In this document: piece by piece, positions 1 through 9,019 of the stretch
Position numbering within the stretch: the first letter of the stretch is position 1
Layout of the letters: each line of letters begins with the position of its first letter
NCBI GenBank assembly: GCA_034231615.1
Contig: CM067304.1
Location: 20,890,589-20,954,588, forward strand
Direction of reading: 5' to 3'
Source of the DNA: Meghimatium bilineatum
Taxonomy: Eukaryota > Mollusca > Gastropoda > Stylommatophora > Philomycidae
DNA length: 64,000 nt
Made by a program: the position numbers and the translations under genes
The notes under the pieces: model-generated
What the model was told of the DNA's origin: nothing
Database searches by the model: none
Seen by the model: only the letters and a program-made list of their open reading frames with translations

Positions 1-460
1 ATTATTATGAAGTTAAACTAGAACTACCCTCATTTCAGTGTTCATGTGTAGCTTCAGTGCTGCTATAACAAAAAGTGCATCTGTTAGTAGTACAACATTC
101 TTATGTACCTTTAGTGCTGTTATAACAGGAATTGCATCTCTAGTACAATATTCCAGTGTAGCTTCATTGCTATTATAACAAAAATTGCATCTGTTAGTAG
201 TACAACATTCCTGTGTAGTTTCAGTACTAACGTTCCTATGTAGCTTCAGTGCTGTTATAACAAATTGCATCTCTAGTACAATATTCCAGTGTAGCTTCAG
301 TACTATTATAACAGAAATTGTATTTCTAGTACAATATTCCAGTGTAGCTTCAGTGCTGTTATAACAAATTGCATCTCTGGTACAATATTCCAGTGTATCT
401 TCAGTACTATTATAACAGAAATTGCATCTGTTAACAATACGATATTCCTGTGCCTGTGTT
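1..460 (-). repeat. Minisatellite (51-57 bp unit) derived from a retrotransposon RNase H segment
   Basis: Near-tandem copies of a unit beginning near ATTCCAGTGTAGCTTCAG recur at spacings of 53, 51 and 57 bp (unit starts near 286, 339, 390, 447), with more degenerate copies towards position 1. Read on the minus strand, each unit encodes a version of 'TDAISVI-ALK-H-N', the segment around the third catalytic Asp of a Jockey/I-type RNase H. One part of a retrotransposon ORF has therefore been amplified in tandem. Confidence 0.8.
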
Positions 461-660
461 CCTTATATTGTAAGACCATTTCTGTTGCTTTCTTGAGAGC
501 TTCCATTTCCACCATAAAATTGGCTGAGAAATTGTTTATGACCATCGCTAGTGTAAAATCTTCCCAGTTTTTTTAGTTTGTGGTACACTTTTCCTATTCT
601 ATTCTCGTTTCCGTTTGTGATCGAGCCATCTCTATGGACATGAGTCCAGGCATCCTCTGG
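460..660 (-). pseudogene. RNase H domain relic of a non-LTR retrotransposon
   Basis: The minus strand reads A-W-T-H-V-H-R-D-G-S near 660-622, matching the start of the RNase H domain (usual form WTHVYTDGS). After stops and frame changes it continues with 'ANFMVEMEALKKA' (the Glu region) near 520-485 and 'NIVLLTDA' near 445-420. Three of the four acidic catalytic positions are recognisable, but no continuous frame survives. It runs into the minisatellite at 1-460. Confidence 0.75.
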
Positions 661-1110
661 GAAATTATCTGCAATTTAATGTTATGTAATACGCATTCTC
701 TCCAAGCAAGTCTATTTGAGTTTCTTTCTTTTCTATATTTTATATTCCTGCTTTTAGTTATGGAAGTCTGCAATTCCAATGGAAGGGGGTGATACTGACC
801 GGTTGTATGGGCCTTGGTTCTTGTTCTGTTTATCTTCCCTAACTCATGCGTCAGGTAAACATTTATAGCTGGATCGACTGAATGGGGCGGTTGTGTCAGG
901 TGAGAAGTCATGACCCGAATTTTTTATGCCCAGACCCCCATCCTAACAATTTCAATTTTCTCGTCGCGCCCCTCCAGGTCTTCGTGACCCCTGCGGAGGC
1001 ATACGGCCCACGCTTATAACCACAGAACTAGATGTTAATTCGAATCTAATTGGATTTTGCTCAATATTTTATGGGTTTTTTTTTTAAAGTTTAAATAAAA
1101 GTTTTCTTTA
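661..1110. other. Spacer with no recognised gene
   Basis: No exon or retrotransposon protein was recognised. The stretch around 906-1015 is relatively GC-rich and ends near a poly-T run at 1078-1085. Confidence 0.5.
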
Positions 1111-1216
1111 GCACGACTCTAACGGAGCATGGATGATTGATCCAGCGATTCATGGACTCATGCTTTAGCAAGACTCTAACGGAACATGGATGATTGATCC
1201 AGAGGTATATGGACTC
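1111..1216 (+). repeat. Tandem duplication of about 54 bp (SINE-like motif)
   Basis: Two adjacent copies share AGACTCTAACGGA, CATGGATGATTGATCCAG and GGACTC. The motif 'gatccagcg-tccatg-actcatgc' recurs near 63345-63375, so this is probably part of a dispersed repeat. Confidence 0.65.
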
Positions 1217-1224
1217 CTACCTTT

Positions 1225-1530
1225 TGACACAAGAACAAAAAATGGTTGGTTGTTGATCAAATGTTACAAACGAATTCTACAAATTTCCTATAGGGCGCAT
1301 AAGATAAATGTGTACGTAAGAAGTAAAAACGAGATGTATGAAGATGTACAGGAACCATTGCTTTCATTAGTGAAACGATGAAATCTAGCAAGGTTTGGAC
1401 ATGTATGTAGACATGATTCCTTGTCAAAAACAATACTGAAGGGTGCCGTCGAAAGGGGGAGGGGGCAGAGGAAGGCAAATACAAATATGGACAGACAACA
1501 TCAAGGAATAGACAGGACAAAATTTTTTCT
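1225..1530 (+). pseudogene. RTE-type non-LTR retrotransposon, C-terminal fragment
   Basis: The translation contains 'KCYKRILQISYRAHK', then '(L)ARFGHVCRHDSLSKTILKG' and a basic Arg/Lys-rich stretch before the end. This is the order seen downstream of the RT domain in RTE-like elements (KCYR-ILxISW, FGHV-RHDSL, RGRPR, WxDNIK). An in-frame stop after 'SLVKR' (about 1381) and frame changes make it non-functional. The endonuclease and RT parts are absent, so the copy is 5'-truncated. Confidence 0.75.
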
Positions 1531-1627
1531 CACTCATCGGTATCGTTGAAGATAGAAATCGCTGTGTGCTGAAGCATCCAATGTGGTACCCCTACGACCC
1601 TGACGGGTTACGGGTTAATAGAGATAG

Positions 1628-1669
1628 AGATATCCATCTATCTATCTATCTATCTACCTACCTACCTAC

Positions 1670-1721
<52 letters not shown>

Positions 1722-1865
1722 ATATCTATCTATCTATCTATCTATCTATCTACCGACCTACCTACCTACATACCTATCTATCTATCTACCTACCTACCTA
1801 TCTACCTACCTACCTATCTATCTACCTACCTACCTATCTATATATCTATCTATCTATCTACCTAC

Positions 1866-1903
<38 letters not shown>

Positions 1904-1930
1904 GTCTGCCTGCCTGTCTGTCTATCCCTA
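1628..1930. repeat. (CTAT)n tetranucleotide microsatellite
   Basis: About 300 bp of CTAT/CTAC repeats with CTGT/CTGC variants at the 3' end. The apparent Tyr/Leu/Ser-rich open frame through it is a by-product of the repeat. Confidence 0.97.
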
Positions 1931-2175
1931 CTTCTTCCACTACTACCACTACTATTGCTATTACTGCTACCACTACTACCACTACTGCCACAACTACTAC
2001 TACCACCACCACAAATAACACTACTACTACCAGTACTATTACTACCACTATTATCACTACTACCAACACTACTACTACTACCACTATTACCTCCAGTACC
2101 ATTACTACCACTATTACCACTATATAAACACTACCAATACTACTACTGCCAACACCACAATTATTATTAATACTC
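1931..2175. repeat. (ACT/ACC)n trinucleotide-rich repeat
   Basis: Imperfect run of ACT, ACC, ATT and ACA triplets. It ends about 25 bp before the serpin exon acceptor and makes low-complexity open frames on both strands that are not genes. Confidence 0.93.
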
Positions 2176-2201
2176 CAATAATAATATAACCATATTCCCA
2201 G

Positions 2202-2390
2202 ATTCGTCGTTATCTACTCCATCGGATGTTGAGAACCTTTTCACCGGTCTGAAACCAAAACGAATACATCTGTCTCTACCCAAATTTAAGATCGAGACAT
2301 CTTTACAACTCAATGATGACTTGAAACAATTGGGTATGAAGGTTGCCTTCACCGATAAGGCCAACTTTAAAGGGATAAGTGATCTTAACG
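2202..2390 (+). CDS. Serpin, penultimate coding exon
   Basis: Exon between an acceptor ending ...ttcccag (2201) and a donor gtaaatg (2391). It encodes 'SSLSTPSDVENLFTGLKPKR' and then 'LSLPKFKIETSLQLNDDL', '-LGMKVAF' and 'ANFKGIS'. The run LPKFK-(8-10)-L-x-x-L-G-x-x-x-A-F-(5)-A-(N/D)-F-x-G-I-S is the serpin signature for strand s5A and the following region. The exon ends one base into a Gly codon, which the next exon (4754) completes. Serpins are suicide inhibitors of serine or cysteine proteases, mostly secreted. The N-terminal two thirds of the domain, about 250 residues, is not in the window. A microsatellite-rich intron lies immediately upstream. Whether 2202 is the true splice site is slightly uncertain because the frame stays open a little further upstream. 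Confidence 0.85.
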
Positions 2391-2462
2391 GTAAATGTAG
2401 TTTTTTTTTTCGTTCTATAAAGTCAACATAATGTACATACGTCGGTCCTCACATTCCTAGAC

Positions 2463-2604
2463 CAGGGGTTCTCAATCTGGTACTAGTAGCATCGCTGTGC
2501 ATCCGTAAGGGTATGTGCTAGCCCCATTCGGGTTAACAAGAGACCGTGAACACTAACGGTTACATGTGGGAGGTGCTCGTCGTCTGAAATTCTGAGAACT
2601 ATTG
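2463..2604. mobile_element. Old hAT-type MITE relic
   Basis: Starts CAGGGGTTCTCAA and ends in TTCTGAGAACTATTG, giving imperfect terminal inverted repeats (GTTCTCA/TGAGAAC core). The 8-bp flanks TCCTAGAC and TCGTAGGT match at 5 positions, as expected for a decayed 8-bp hAT target duplication. It lies in the serpin intron. Confidence 0.45.
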
Positions 2605-2654
2605 TCGTAGGTGAATCAGCAACATTTAACCAAATCCTTCTCCGTGAAGGACGA

Positions 2655-2845
2655 AATGCAATAACGCGAAGAATATGTTCGTATCATGAACAGATAATAC
2701 AGGGAAGAAATATGTTCATATCATGGACAGATAATAAAGGGAAGAAATGTTCATATCATGGAGAGATAATAAAGGGAAGAAATGTTCATATCATGGAGAG
2801 ATAATAAAGGGAAGAAATATGTTCATATCATGAACAGAAAGGCAA
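2655..2845. repeat. Tandem repeat, 36-39 bp unit, about 5 copies
   Basis: Unit GAAGAAATGTTCATATCATG followed by GAGAGATAATAAAGGG (36 bp). Copies with an extra AT are 38-39 bp. It lies in the serpin intron. Confidence 0.85.
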
Positions 2846-2999
2846 TCCAACACAGATGTTCGGAAAGATATGAATACACAAGTCTGGCTTCTAAAAAATA
2901 TCAAAAAGTACAATATTTTTGACATAAAACGACGCAATGGTTTAGAAAGATAAACCGTGTCTGGAAAGGTTCTAGAACAGAGAACAGCAGTTAGACCAT

Positions 3000-4105
3000 G
3001 ACGTCGATGAATACATATAACATCGAAGACCCTCTGAGCATTTCACTAGAAAAGACAGGGCAGCTTGTACAGAACCTAGAGCCTTACAGAACTGCAGTGA
3101 GGACATCGTTTAACAAATGACGTGTCACATAGATGGAAAACCTCAATCCCAAGGAATGAACACATGTCTACACATATGAATCGGCAGAGGAAGCAGTAAT
3201 GAATGGAGGAGGTGGAATTCTTATAAGATTCAAAGACGGGAAGACAATATCAAAAGCTTTTCCAACCGGGAAATACTCCTCCAACGTTAAAGCAGAAGCA
3301 GTTGCACTCTAACAAGCACTGAAAGCCTTCACCGAACCAGGACTGAAAAACCAAAGAAGATGGCTTTACTCACAGATTTCAGATCCCTACTGGTACCAGT
3401 CAGAGCAAAAGAAATGGAAGCCTTCTGTACGACATCAGACATGAGCTAAGACATATTCTTCTTATTCTTCTTCAGCGTTCGTCTCAAACTCCTGTTGGAT
3501 CTCTCTTGTAGCAGGACAATAGTGTCTCCGTTTTATTTGCGCCAATAGCCGAACACATCCGTCTTTGGCAGGAGACATTCCAAAATTATCAACTATTGCA
3601 CTTCAATGGTTACCATCACACTGTGGAATCATGGGAAATGAGAAAGCGGATGCTCTGTCAAGAACAGGAAGCGAAATGGAACAACACAGACACCAACTGT
3701 CCTACAGAGAAGCAAAAGTAATAATACAGAACACATACACATCAAAGTGGAAGAAACAATAGAAGTGGAAGACAAACATGATGCAATACATCATTTCAAA
3801 GATATCAACAGACTACGCTATTTCGCCTTAGAACAGGACACGGCAGAATGTTGGGTCATCTTTTCCGATTGAGGATCTCATACACAGATGAATGTCCATG
3901 TGGATCCGGAACCCAGACTCCAAAACACATACTTCAGGATTGTCCAACATATATAGAACAGAGACAGCAGATTTGGCCAGCGGATTCAGATTTGAGGCAA
4001 ACCTGACCTGGAGAAATGGATTAGTGGACTTAGACCTGACGACCGGTCTGACAATATAAAATAACCGCAGATGCTGAAAGAAGAAGAAGTAGTAGGGGAG
4101 TCCCT
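3000..4105 (+). pseudogene. RNase H-bearing non-LTR retrotransposon, 3' part (Jockey/I-like, 'group J')
   Basis: On + it encodes 'THVYTYESAEEAVMNGGGG', 'KTISKAFPTGKYSSNVKAEA', 'ALQWLPSHCGIMGNEKADAL' and a degenerate Cys-rich tail. This is the RNase H domain and tail of a Jockey/I-like element. The first catalytic Asp is lost: the usual TDGS reads TYES. Several stops and frame changes are present. A SINE (3455-3572) splits the domain. The sequence ends in 'gctgaaagaagaagaag', the (GAA)n tail shared with the copies ending near 22045 (+), 13570 (+) and 30925 (-). It lies in the serpin intron, so it is not a host exon. Confidence 0.85.
3455..3572 (-). mobile_element. SINE-A insertion inside the RNase H element
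   Basis: A 118-bp segment matching the 3' part of the SINE described at 45415, reverse orientation (TTCTTCTTCAGCG ... CAAACTCCTG ... CTCTTGTAGCAGGACAAT). It is flanked by AGACAT on both sides (3449-3454 and 3573-3578). The related RNase H copy near 31455 on - lacks it, which gives a paralogous empty site. Confidence 0.75.
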
Positions 4106-4753
4106 TGGGCTAAGGGAGCAAACACTAAAGAGAACTTCCGAAACGGAGAACCTAAGGCAGTCTAGAGTGCATTAACTCTTTATCTCCTTAAATGTTCCTA
4201 CATTACCGGAATGCATTTAGAAGTGCAATAAAAGTTGAGATTTTAGCTGCTACCTGCCGAATAGTCTGTTTAACTGACTGTTTTTGCAGTTTGCTTAAGA
4301 TAAAGAGTTAAAAGCATTTTATGTCATCTCATGTACTTCTGCTTGTTTCCAAGCGTATTGCGATTGACTTTTCCTTTCTAACCAATCAACATAGTCGAGA
4401 GAAGGTTAGTGTAAACGGGAACGGTACTTCTCCATACACCATGCATGTAGTCATGTTTGAAAAGTACTGACTATGTGTCTCAAAAACTAGTCATTTGTGA
4501 AACGAAGTAATTATATGTCTCAGCAATTTATACTAGTCTGCTTCCCGACTATCTGTAAAGACACAAAAAGTCATCATCAGTAATAATTGATAATTAATTT
4601 ATCTTTATGTAGATTGTATTTGGGTTTTCTGTCTATAGAAATTACCTGTTTCGGTAATTGATCATTTATCTTTATTCTGACAGTATTGGGTTCTCTGCCA
4701 TTATCTGAACATATAAATTGTACATTTATTAGTAATTTTCCAATATTCCACAG
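4106..4753 (+). other. Serpin intron remainder
   Basis: AT-rich sequence with no coding match and no recognised repeat. It ends in the acceptor ttccacag before 4754. Confidence 0.6.
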
Positions 4754-4965
4754 GTCTTCACATTACAGACGTCTTCCATAAAGCAGTTATTGAAGTTCAG
4801 GAAAATGGTACTGTAGCATCTGCCGCAACTGCTGCAGTCGTTAACTACTTGTCACCAGTGACAAAAAGGATAGTTGCCGACCATCCATTCTTGTTCTTCC
4901 TTAGAGACAGCGAAAGTAAACAGATTTTGTTCCAAGGGAAATTGTATGGCATCTCTGATGAGTAG
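4754..4965 (+). CDS. Serpin, last coding exon with reactive-centre loop
   Basis: Acceptor ttccacag is followed by GT completing the Gly codon from the exon at 2202-2390. The exon encodes 'GLHITDVFHKAVIEV', the hinge and reactive-centre loop 'ENGTVASAATAAVVNYL-SPV', then 'ADHPFLFFLRD' and 'ILFQGKLYGIS', with a stop at 4963-4965. The small-residue hinge (G-T-x-A-x-A-A-T-A-A) marks inhibitory serpins. Counting 17 residues from the conserved Glu (P17) puts P1-P1' at Leu-Ser, which suggests chymotrypsin- or elastase-like targets; that specificity is an inference. ADHPFLFF and the terminal strand are the serpin family signature. The exon is intact. A 53-bp minisatellite starts about 220 bp after the stop. 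Confidence 0.93.
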
Positions 4966-5185
4966 AGCGATGACGTCCGACAAAAGTATCTAGTACATTG
5001 GGAGGGGGTGGGGGGAGTAGAGAATCTATCAAACAGATATACTAGCAACACAGAACATAGATATAGACAGTAGAACAAGGAAAATAGATAAAACAGAGAA
5101 AAGTAATAGAGCAGAGAGAATAGGTAGTAGAAAATAGTAGAAAAGTGAAATTATATCATTAGGCAGAAGAAACAAACAATTTCGC

Positions 5186-5935
5186 AGAGAAAACAGACAT
5201 TTATTCAGAGAAATGTATTTGATCATTAGCATTTACTCAGAGAAAACAGACATTTATTCAGAGAAATGTATTTGATCATTAGCATTTACTCAGAGAAAAC
5301 AGACATTTATTCAGAGAAATGTATTTGATCATTAGCATTTACTCAGAGAAAACAGACATTTATTCAGAGAAATGTATTTGATCATTAGCATTTACTCAGA
5401 GAAAACAGACATTTATTCAGAGAAATGTATTTGATCATTAGCATTTACTCAGAGAAAACAGACATTTATTCAGAGAAATGTATTTGATCATTAGCATTTA
5501 CTCAGAGAAAACAGACATTTATTCAGAGAAATGTATTTGATCATTAGCATTTACTCAGAGAAAACAGACATTTATTCAGAGAAATGTATTTGATCATTAG
5601 CATTTACTCAGAGAAAACAGACATTTATTCAGAGAAATGTATTTGATCATTAGCATTTACTCAGAGAAAACAGACATTTATTCAGAGAAATGTATTTGAT
5701 CATTAGCATTTACTCAGAGAAAACAGACATTTATTCAGAGAAATGTATTTGATCATTAGCATTTACTCAGAGAAAACAGACATTTATTCAGAGAAATGTA
5801 TTTGATCATTAGCATTTACTCAGAGAAAACAAACATTTATTCAGAGAAATGTATTTGATCATTAGCATTTACTCAGAGAAAACAGACATTTATTCAGAGA
5901 AATGTATTTGATCATTAGCATTTACTCAGAGGAAA
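5186..5935. repeat. 53-bp minisatellite, about 14 nearly identical copies
   Basis: The unit contains GATCATTAGCATTTACTCAG and AAACAGACATTTATTCAGAG; GATCATT recurs at 5221, 5274 and 5327, giving exactly 53 bp. Each unit holds two related halves (CATTTATTCAGAGAAA and CATTTACTCAGAGAAA), so it grew from a shorter repeat of about 26 bp. One A-for-G change near 5831 is among the few differences. The array may fall in the serpin 3'UTR or just beyond: the first clear AATAAA that I see is at about 6082. Confidence 0.97.
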
Positions 5936-6385
5936 CCGGCATTTGCTAAAAGAACACAATCATACGCTTATTGGAAACAGTCCTTTGCTTACATGAAACA
6001 AGTCATTTGGCAAACACCAGGGTAATAACGACTGGTCTAGGAGATAGGAGAATAAGACAGATAGAAAAGAAAAACAAAAGTAATAAAGATGTGAAAAAAG
6101 TATCAAGACACAGACGGGTATAAGCTTATTCAAGTGAGAAATGTGCGTTTATTAGTTAAGTTTATACGCTTCTGTCAACCACGGACATTTAATCCAATTT
6201 GGTTATATCAGATCTTTACAACCATAAAAATAGTGGAGGTCACGGTTCTGGTAATCCAGTCGCAACGAACTGGAGATGGATTGAAGTTAATCTTAAACGA
6301 GGGAAATCTAAATAGTCTGAGCGGAGAAGAATATATTCGAAATTTAGTTAATATTTCCATTACACAACGTTTATTAAATTATAAT
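5936..6385. other. Spacer with an unassigned open frame
   Basis: An open stretch on + from about 6134 runs into the SINE at 6386. Its first 85 residues match nothing that I recognise, and composition and context do not support a gene. Confidence 0.4.
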
Positions 6386-6595
6386 AAAACTTACCGCCGA
6401 AATTGGATGAGCCAGACGAATGACGAAAATAAAACTGCGACATTCACATTTCCGTTCTTTGGATTATATCCTGCTGGACTATAGTTCTTTGGATTATATC
6501 CTGCTGGACTATAGTTCTTTGGATTATATCCTGCTGGACTATAGTTCTGCTATAGGAGAGATCTAGTGGGAGTATGAGAATGCACAAAGTAAATC
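6386..6595 (+). mobile_element. SINE-A copy with internal 30-bp triplication
   Basis: Starts 'cttaccgccgaa' like the copy at 26705 and ends 'gtgggagtatgagaatgcacaaag' like the SINE tail. Inside, AGTTCTTTGGATTATATCCT-GCTGGACTAT is present three times in a row (about 6455-6546), a local expansion of the SINE motif 'ttctctggactacatcctgctgga'. Confidence 0.75.
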
Positions 6596-6761
6596 TATAA
6601 AATGAAGCTTTACAATAATTATTTTGTTATCTGCCTTTACATTTATTAGTTATACTTTTTAACATCATTATGATATTTTATCAACCACCTCTAGTATGTT
6701 CCACATCGATTGTCGTATACAAATCATCGTCATCATCATTTAAGCCGAGATACTCGGCAGA

Positions 6762-6980
6762 TATAGAAGACCTGTCCGCTAAATTAAGATAGACCCAATT
6801 CCTTACGTGTTCTGCTTATTGTTTGCTTTTAGTTGGTTACTACTTATATTCTTGGAATCGCAAGCCATAAATAGTCAATCTGTTCCAAGTATATAAATTG
6901 TAACCAACTAAAAGGCAAACAATAATCAAAACACGTATGGAATTGGGTCCAACTTCATTTAGTTAACATGTCTTCTACTG
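6762..6980. mobile_element. Fold-back (long inverted repeat) MITE
   Basis: Two arms of roughly 70-90 bp face each other. The left arm includes GACCCAATTCCTTACGTGTT and TTTTAGTTGGTTAC. The right arm is its near reverse complement (GTAACCAACTAAAA ... ACACGTATGGAATTGGGTC). The AT-rich loop also contains inverted TTGGAA/TTCCAA. No protein is encoded. Confidence 0.8.
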
Positions 6981-7009
6981 GAGCACGGTCATGTTTATAC
7001 CGATAGCCG

Positions 7010-7135
7010 TACAGCAGGGGTTCTCAACCTTTTCAGATGGGCCAGTGTCTACTTCCAGGAATGTCGTAAGAGGCGACTAAGAAATGTCGAGTGATAGGCT
7101 TGAAACCTGTTTCCTGTGGAGAAAAAAATCAGTCA
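7010..7135. mobile_element. hAT-like end fused to SINE fragment
   Basis: CAGCAGGGGTTCTCAACC is typical of hAT termini, and GTCGTAAGAGGCGACTAAG resembles the SINE-A head at 45490. No matching opposite end was found, so boundaries are uncertain. Confidence 0.4.
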
Positions 7136-7195
7136 CACCTTATTTCAATTTCTTGCATTTGTCTTCAATCAAATAATCTATATGGATGACGAAGA

Positions 7196-7530
7196 GATAC
7201 AGCCAAAAGGGCATTTCACCTTTGTCCATTTTATTTTGGCAGACTACGTAAAAAAACTAGATTGGCCATCACTGCGAATGGGTCACAAAATGTGACAGAA
7301 GAATTACGATGTAGCTGGAAATGTGTGCTATGCACACGGCAAGACGGGGGAATCCTTGGATACTTGAATGCCTCCCTTCGGGAACTCAACTTAATTTCCA
7401 TAATTTCCCCTTACGTAGCTATGTCTTTGAGACAATCTGACATGAATCCGCGTTTCACCTCAGTTACACAACTGAAAAGAACATGTGCTTTAATTTGAAA
7501 GGCTATGTGCTGTCAAGAGCTACCTGCCCA
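7196..7530 (+). repeat. Dispersed repeat family C, about 330 bp
   Basis: Shares ordered blocks with copies at 18000, 18855 and 25225 (+) and 30460, 33885 and 38195 (-): 'catttcacctttg', 'tggcagact', 'gaatgcctcccttcgg', 'ctcagttacacaactga', 'gaaaggctatg', 'ctgtcaagagctacctgc', then a tail rich in ATC/CAT. It looks like a SINE or other short non-autonomous element. The 78-codon open frame here is incidental. Confidence 0.75.
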
Positions 7531-8520
7531 AAGCTAAATGGATAATATTATCATTATCACTATTGTCATCTCCAACAGCTTTTGAAATGGAATCATAACG
7601 TGCACAGAACACACACGTACATTTCATAATCATTTGCGATATTTCATAATTTTGAGGAAATGTCTTTGTTTGCACGAGCATTTATTGTGTTTCACACTTA
7701 TACTATAACCATTCTTCTTCTTGGTTCACATCCCAGCTTCCACATTGATGACTGTGACAGGTAGCAGTCAGCCTCACACTTCCTTCCTCCTCCCCCACCA
7801 CCACCCCCCCACAAGCGGAGGATTTCTAAATTTTGATACCTACTCCCCCAATGAGGCCGATACCCAAGCAACCAAAGGAAAATCTTTGAACAGGCAGGAG
7901 TTTCTAATGCCGTGATATCTCACACTTAGGTGACTTACAGTACTATAAACGTTTATATTATGAACAACTTTCCTACTACTGTTGCACCTCTTTGTGTCGT
8001 TGAAAGCAGTTTAGACAAATCTGTTTTCTATAGATAACCAAGCTGTTAGAGGATATCCGACAAGGTGGAGAGTGCAGCAGTGACACAACCAAGAAGCGAT
8101 AAATAAGATATGTATTAATATACGTAATATACTTAGGGCGGACTACATGTAGAGTCTAGGTCTGACGTTCTGCCTACAGTCAATGGATGTTGACATGCAT
8201 TTCACCACCTATCACATCCAGGTGCAACTTATGCACAACTGTCTCAATAACGACACCTTCACGCCGGTAGACTTGTTTCCACAGTGTTTGCTATGGGGGG
8301 GGCGACCGAGTACCTGGCGATACACTCGGGTCACTCCTTCTTTTTCTTATCTTCTTGCCTACCACTGGTATTGTCAAATCCTGACGACCTCGCCACGGAT
8401 CCTGAAACGGTCCTTGCAATCCATCCTACTTGGAGCTGATCCCGGCCCTATCTGCCTAAATGGCATGTGTGTATGTCCTCGTTCCTCCCTACTCATGGGT
8501 TATGCGTACGACATGCAGTA
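7531..8520. other. Spacer, no recognised gene
   Basis: Contains a C-rich tract near 7790-7810 and a relatively GC-rich stretch at 8160-8520 that is open for 119 codons on +. I recognise no protein family there, and composition differs from the surrounding AT-rich DNA. Confidence 0.45.
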
Positions 8521-8525
8521 CCTGC

Positions 8526-8650
8526 TTTTTTTACACCTGTAAAACAGCCTAGTGAATGACAAAGATATACGAGCCCGCGGACACCTTTTTTTCACCTGTA
8601 AAACAGCCTAGTGAATGACAAAGATATACGAGCCCGCGGACACCTTTTTT
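8526..8650. repeat. 59-bp tandem duplication
   Basis: CACCTGTAAAACAGCCTAGT begins at 8534 and again at 8593. The two copies are almost identical, and a third partial copy starts near 8645. Confidence 0.9.
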
Positions 8651-8762
8651 TACACCTTTGCCCTTCTGAAGCGGTCCCCCAGGTGACGGGGAATGCCGGA
8701 GGTGCCACCATTGCGAATGAACCCACAAAGCTGACGTAAGAGTGATGACCTTGGGGGGCGGC

Positions 8763-8843
8763 TCGACAGACGTATATGGTTCGCCCTTGGAAGAACGTGA
8801 TGATCTGGGGGGGGGGAGGGGTTCGACAGACGTATATGGTTCG
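8763..8843. repeat. Repeat pair, TCGACAGACGTATATGGTTC
   Basis: The same 21-bp block occurs at 8763-8783 and 8823-8843 with a 60-bp period. The spacer between them carries a poly-G run. Confidence 0.85.
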
Positions 8844-8849
8844 TCCCCA

Positions 8850-8891
8850 GGGGTTCTATGCAAGTCTCATCGGGGACTTGCATAGAACCCC
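8850..8891. repeat. Perfect 17-bp inverted repeat (hairpin)
   Basis: GGGGTTCTATGCAAGTC (8850-8866) and its exact reverse complement (8875-8891) are separated by 8 nt. No poly-T or gene follows that would support a defined role. Confidence 0.9.
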
Positions 8892-9019
8892 TTCCCCGAC
8901 AAAACCATGAATTAAAAATGCTGAACGTTATACGAGCTCGAGTGTCACCTCGTTAACCAAGGACCGCACTGCTTCTCTTCACTTGAGGAAAGCAGTGTCA
9001 AGTATGCTACCGGGAAAAA

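Noticed and set aside
1566-2170. Tyr/Ser/Leu- and Val-rich open frames
   Set aside because: They follow the CTAT and ACT microsatellites; low-complexity translation only.
8183-8542. 119-codon + frame in GC-rich DNA
   Set aside because: No motif recognised, flanked by repeats, no splice context; left as unassigned spacer.
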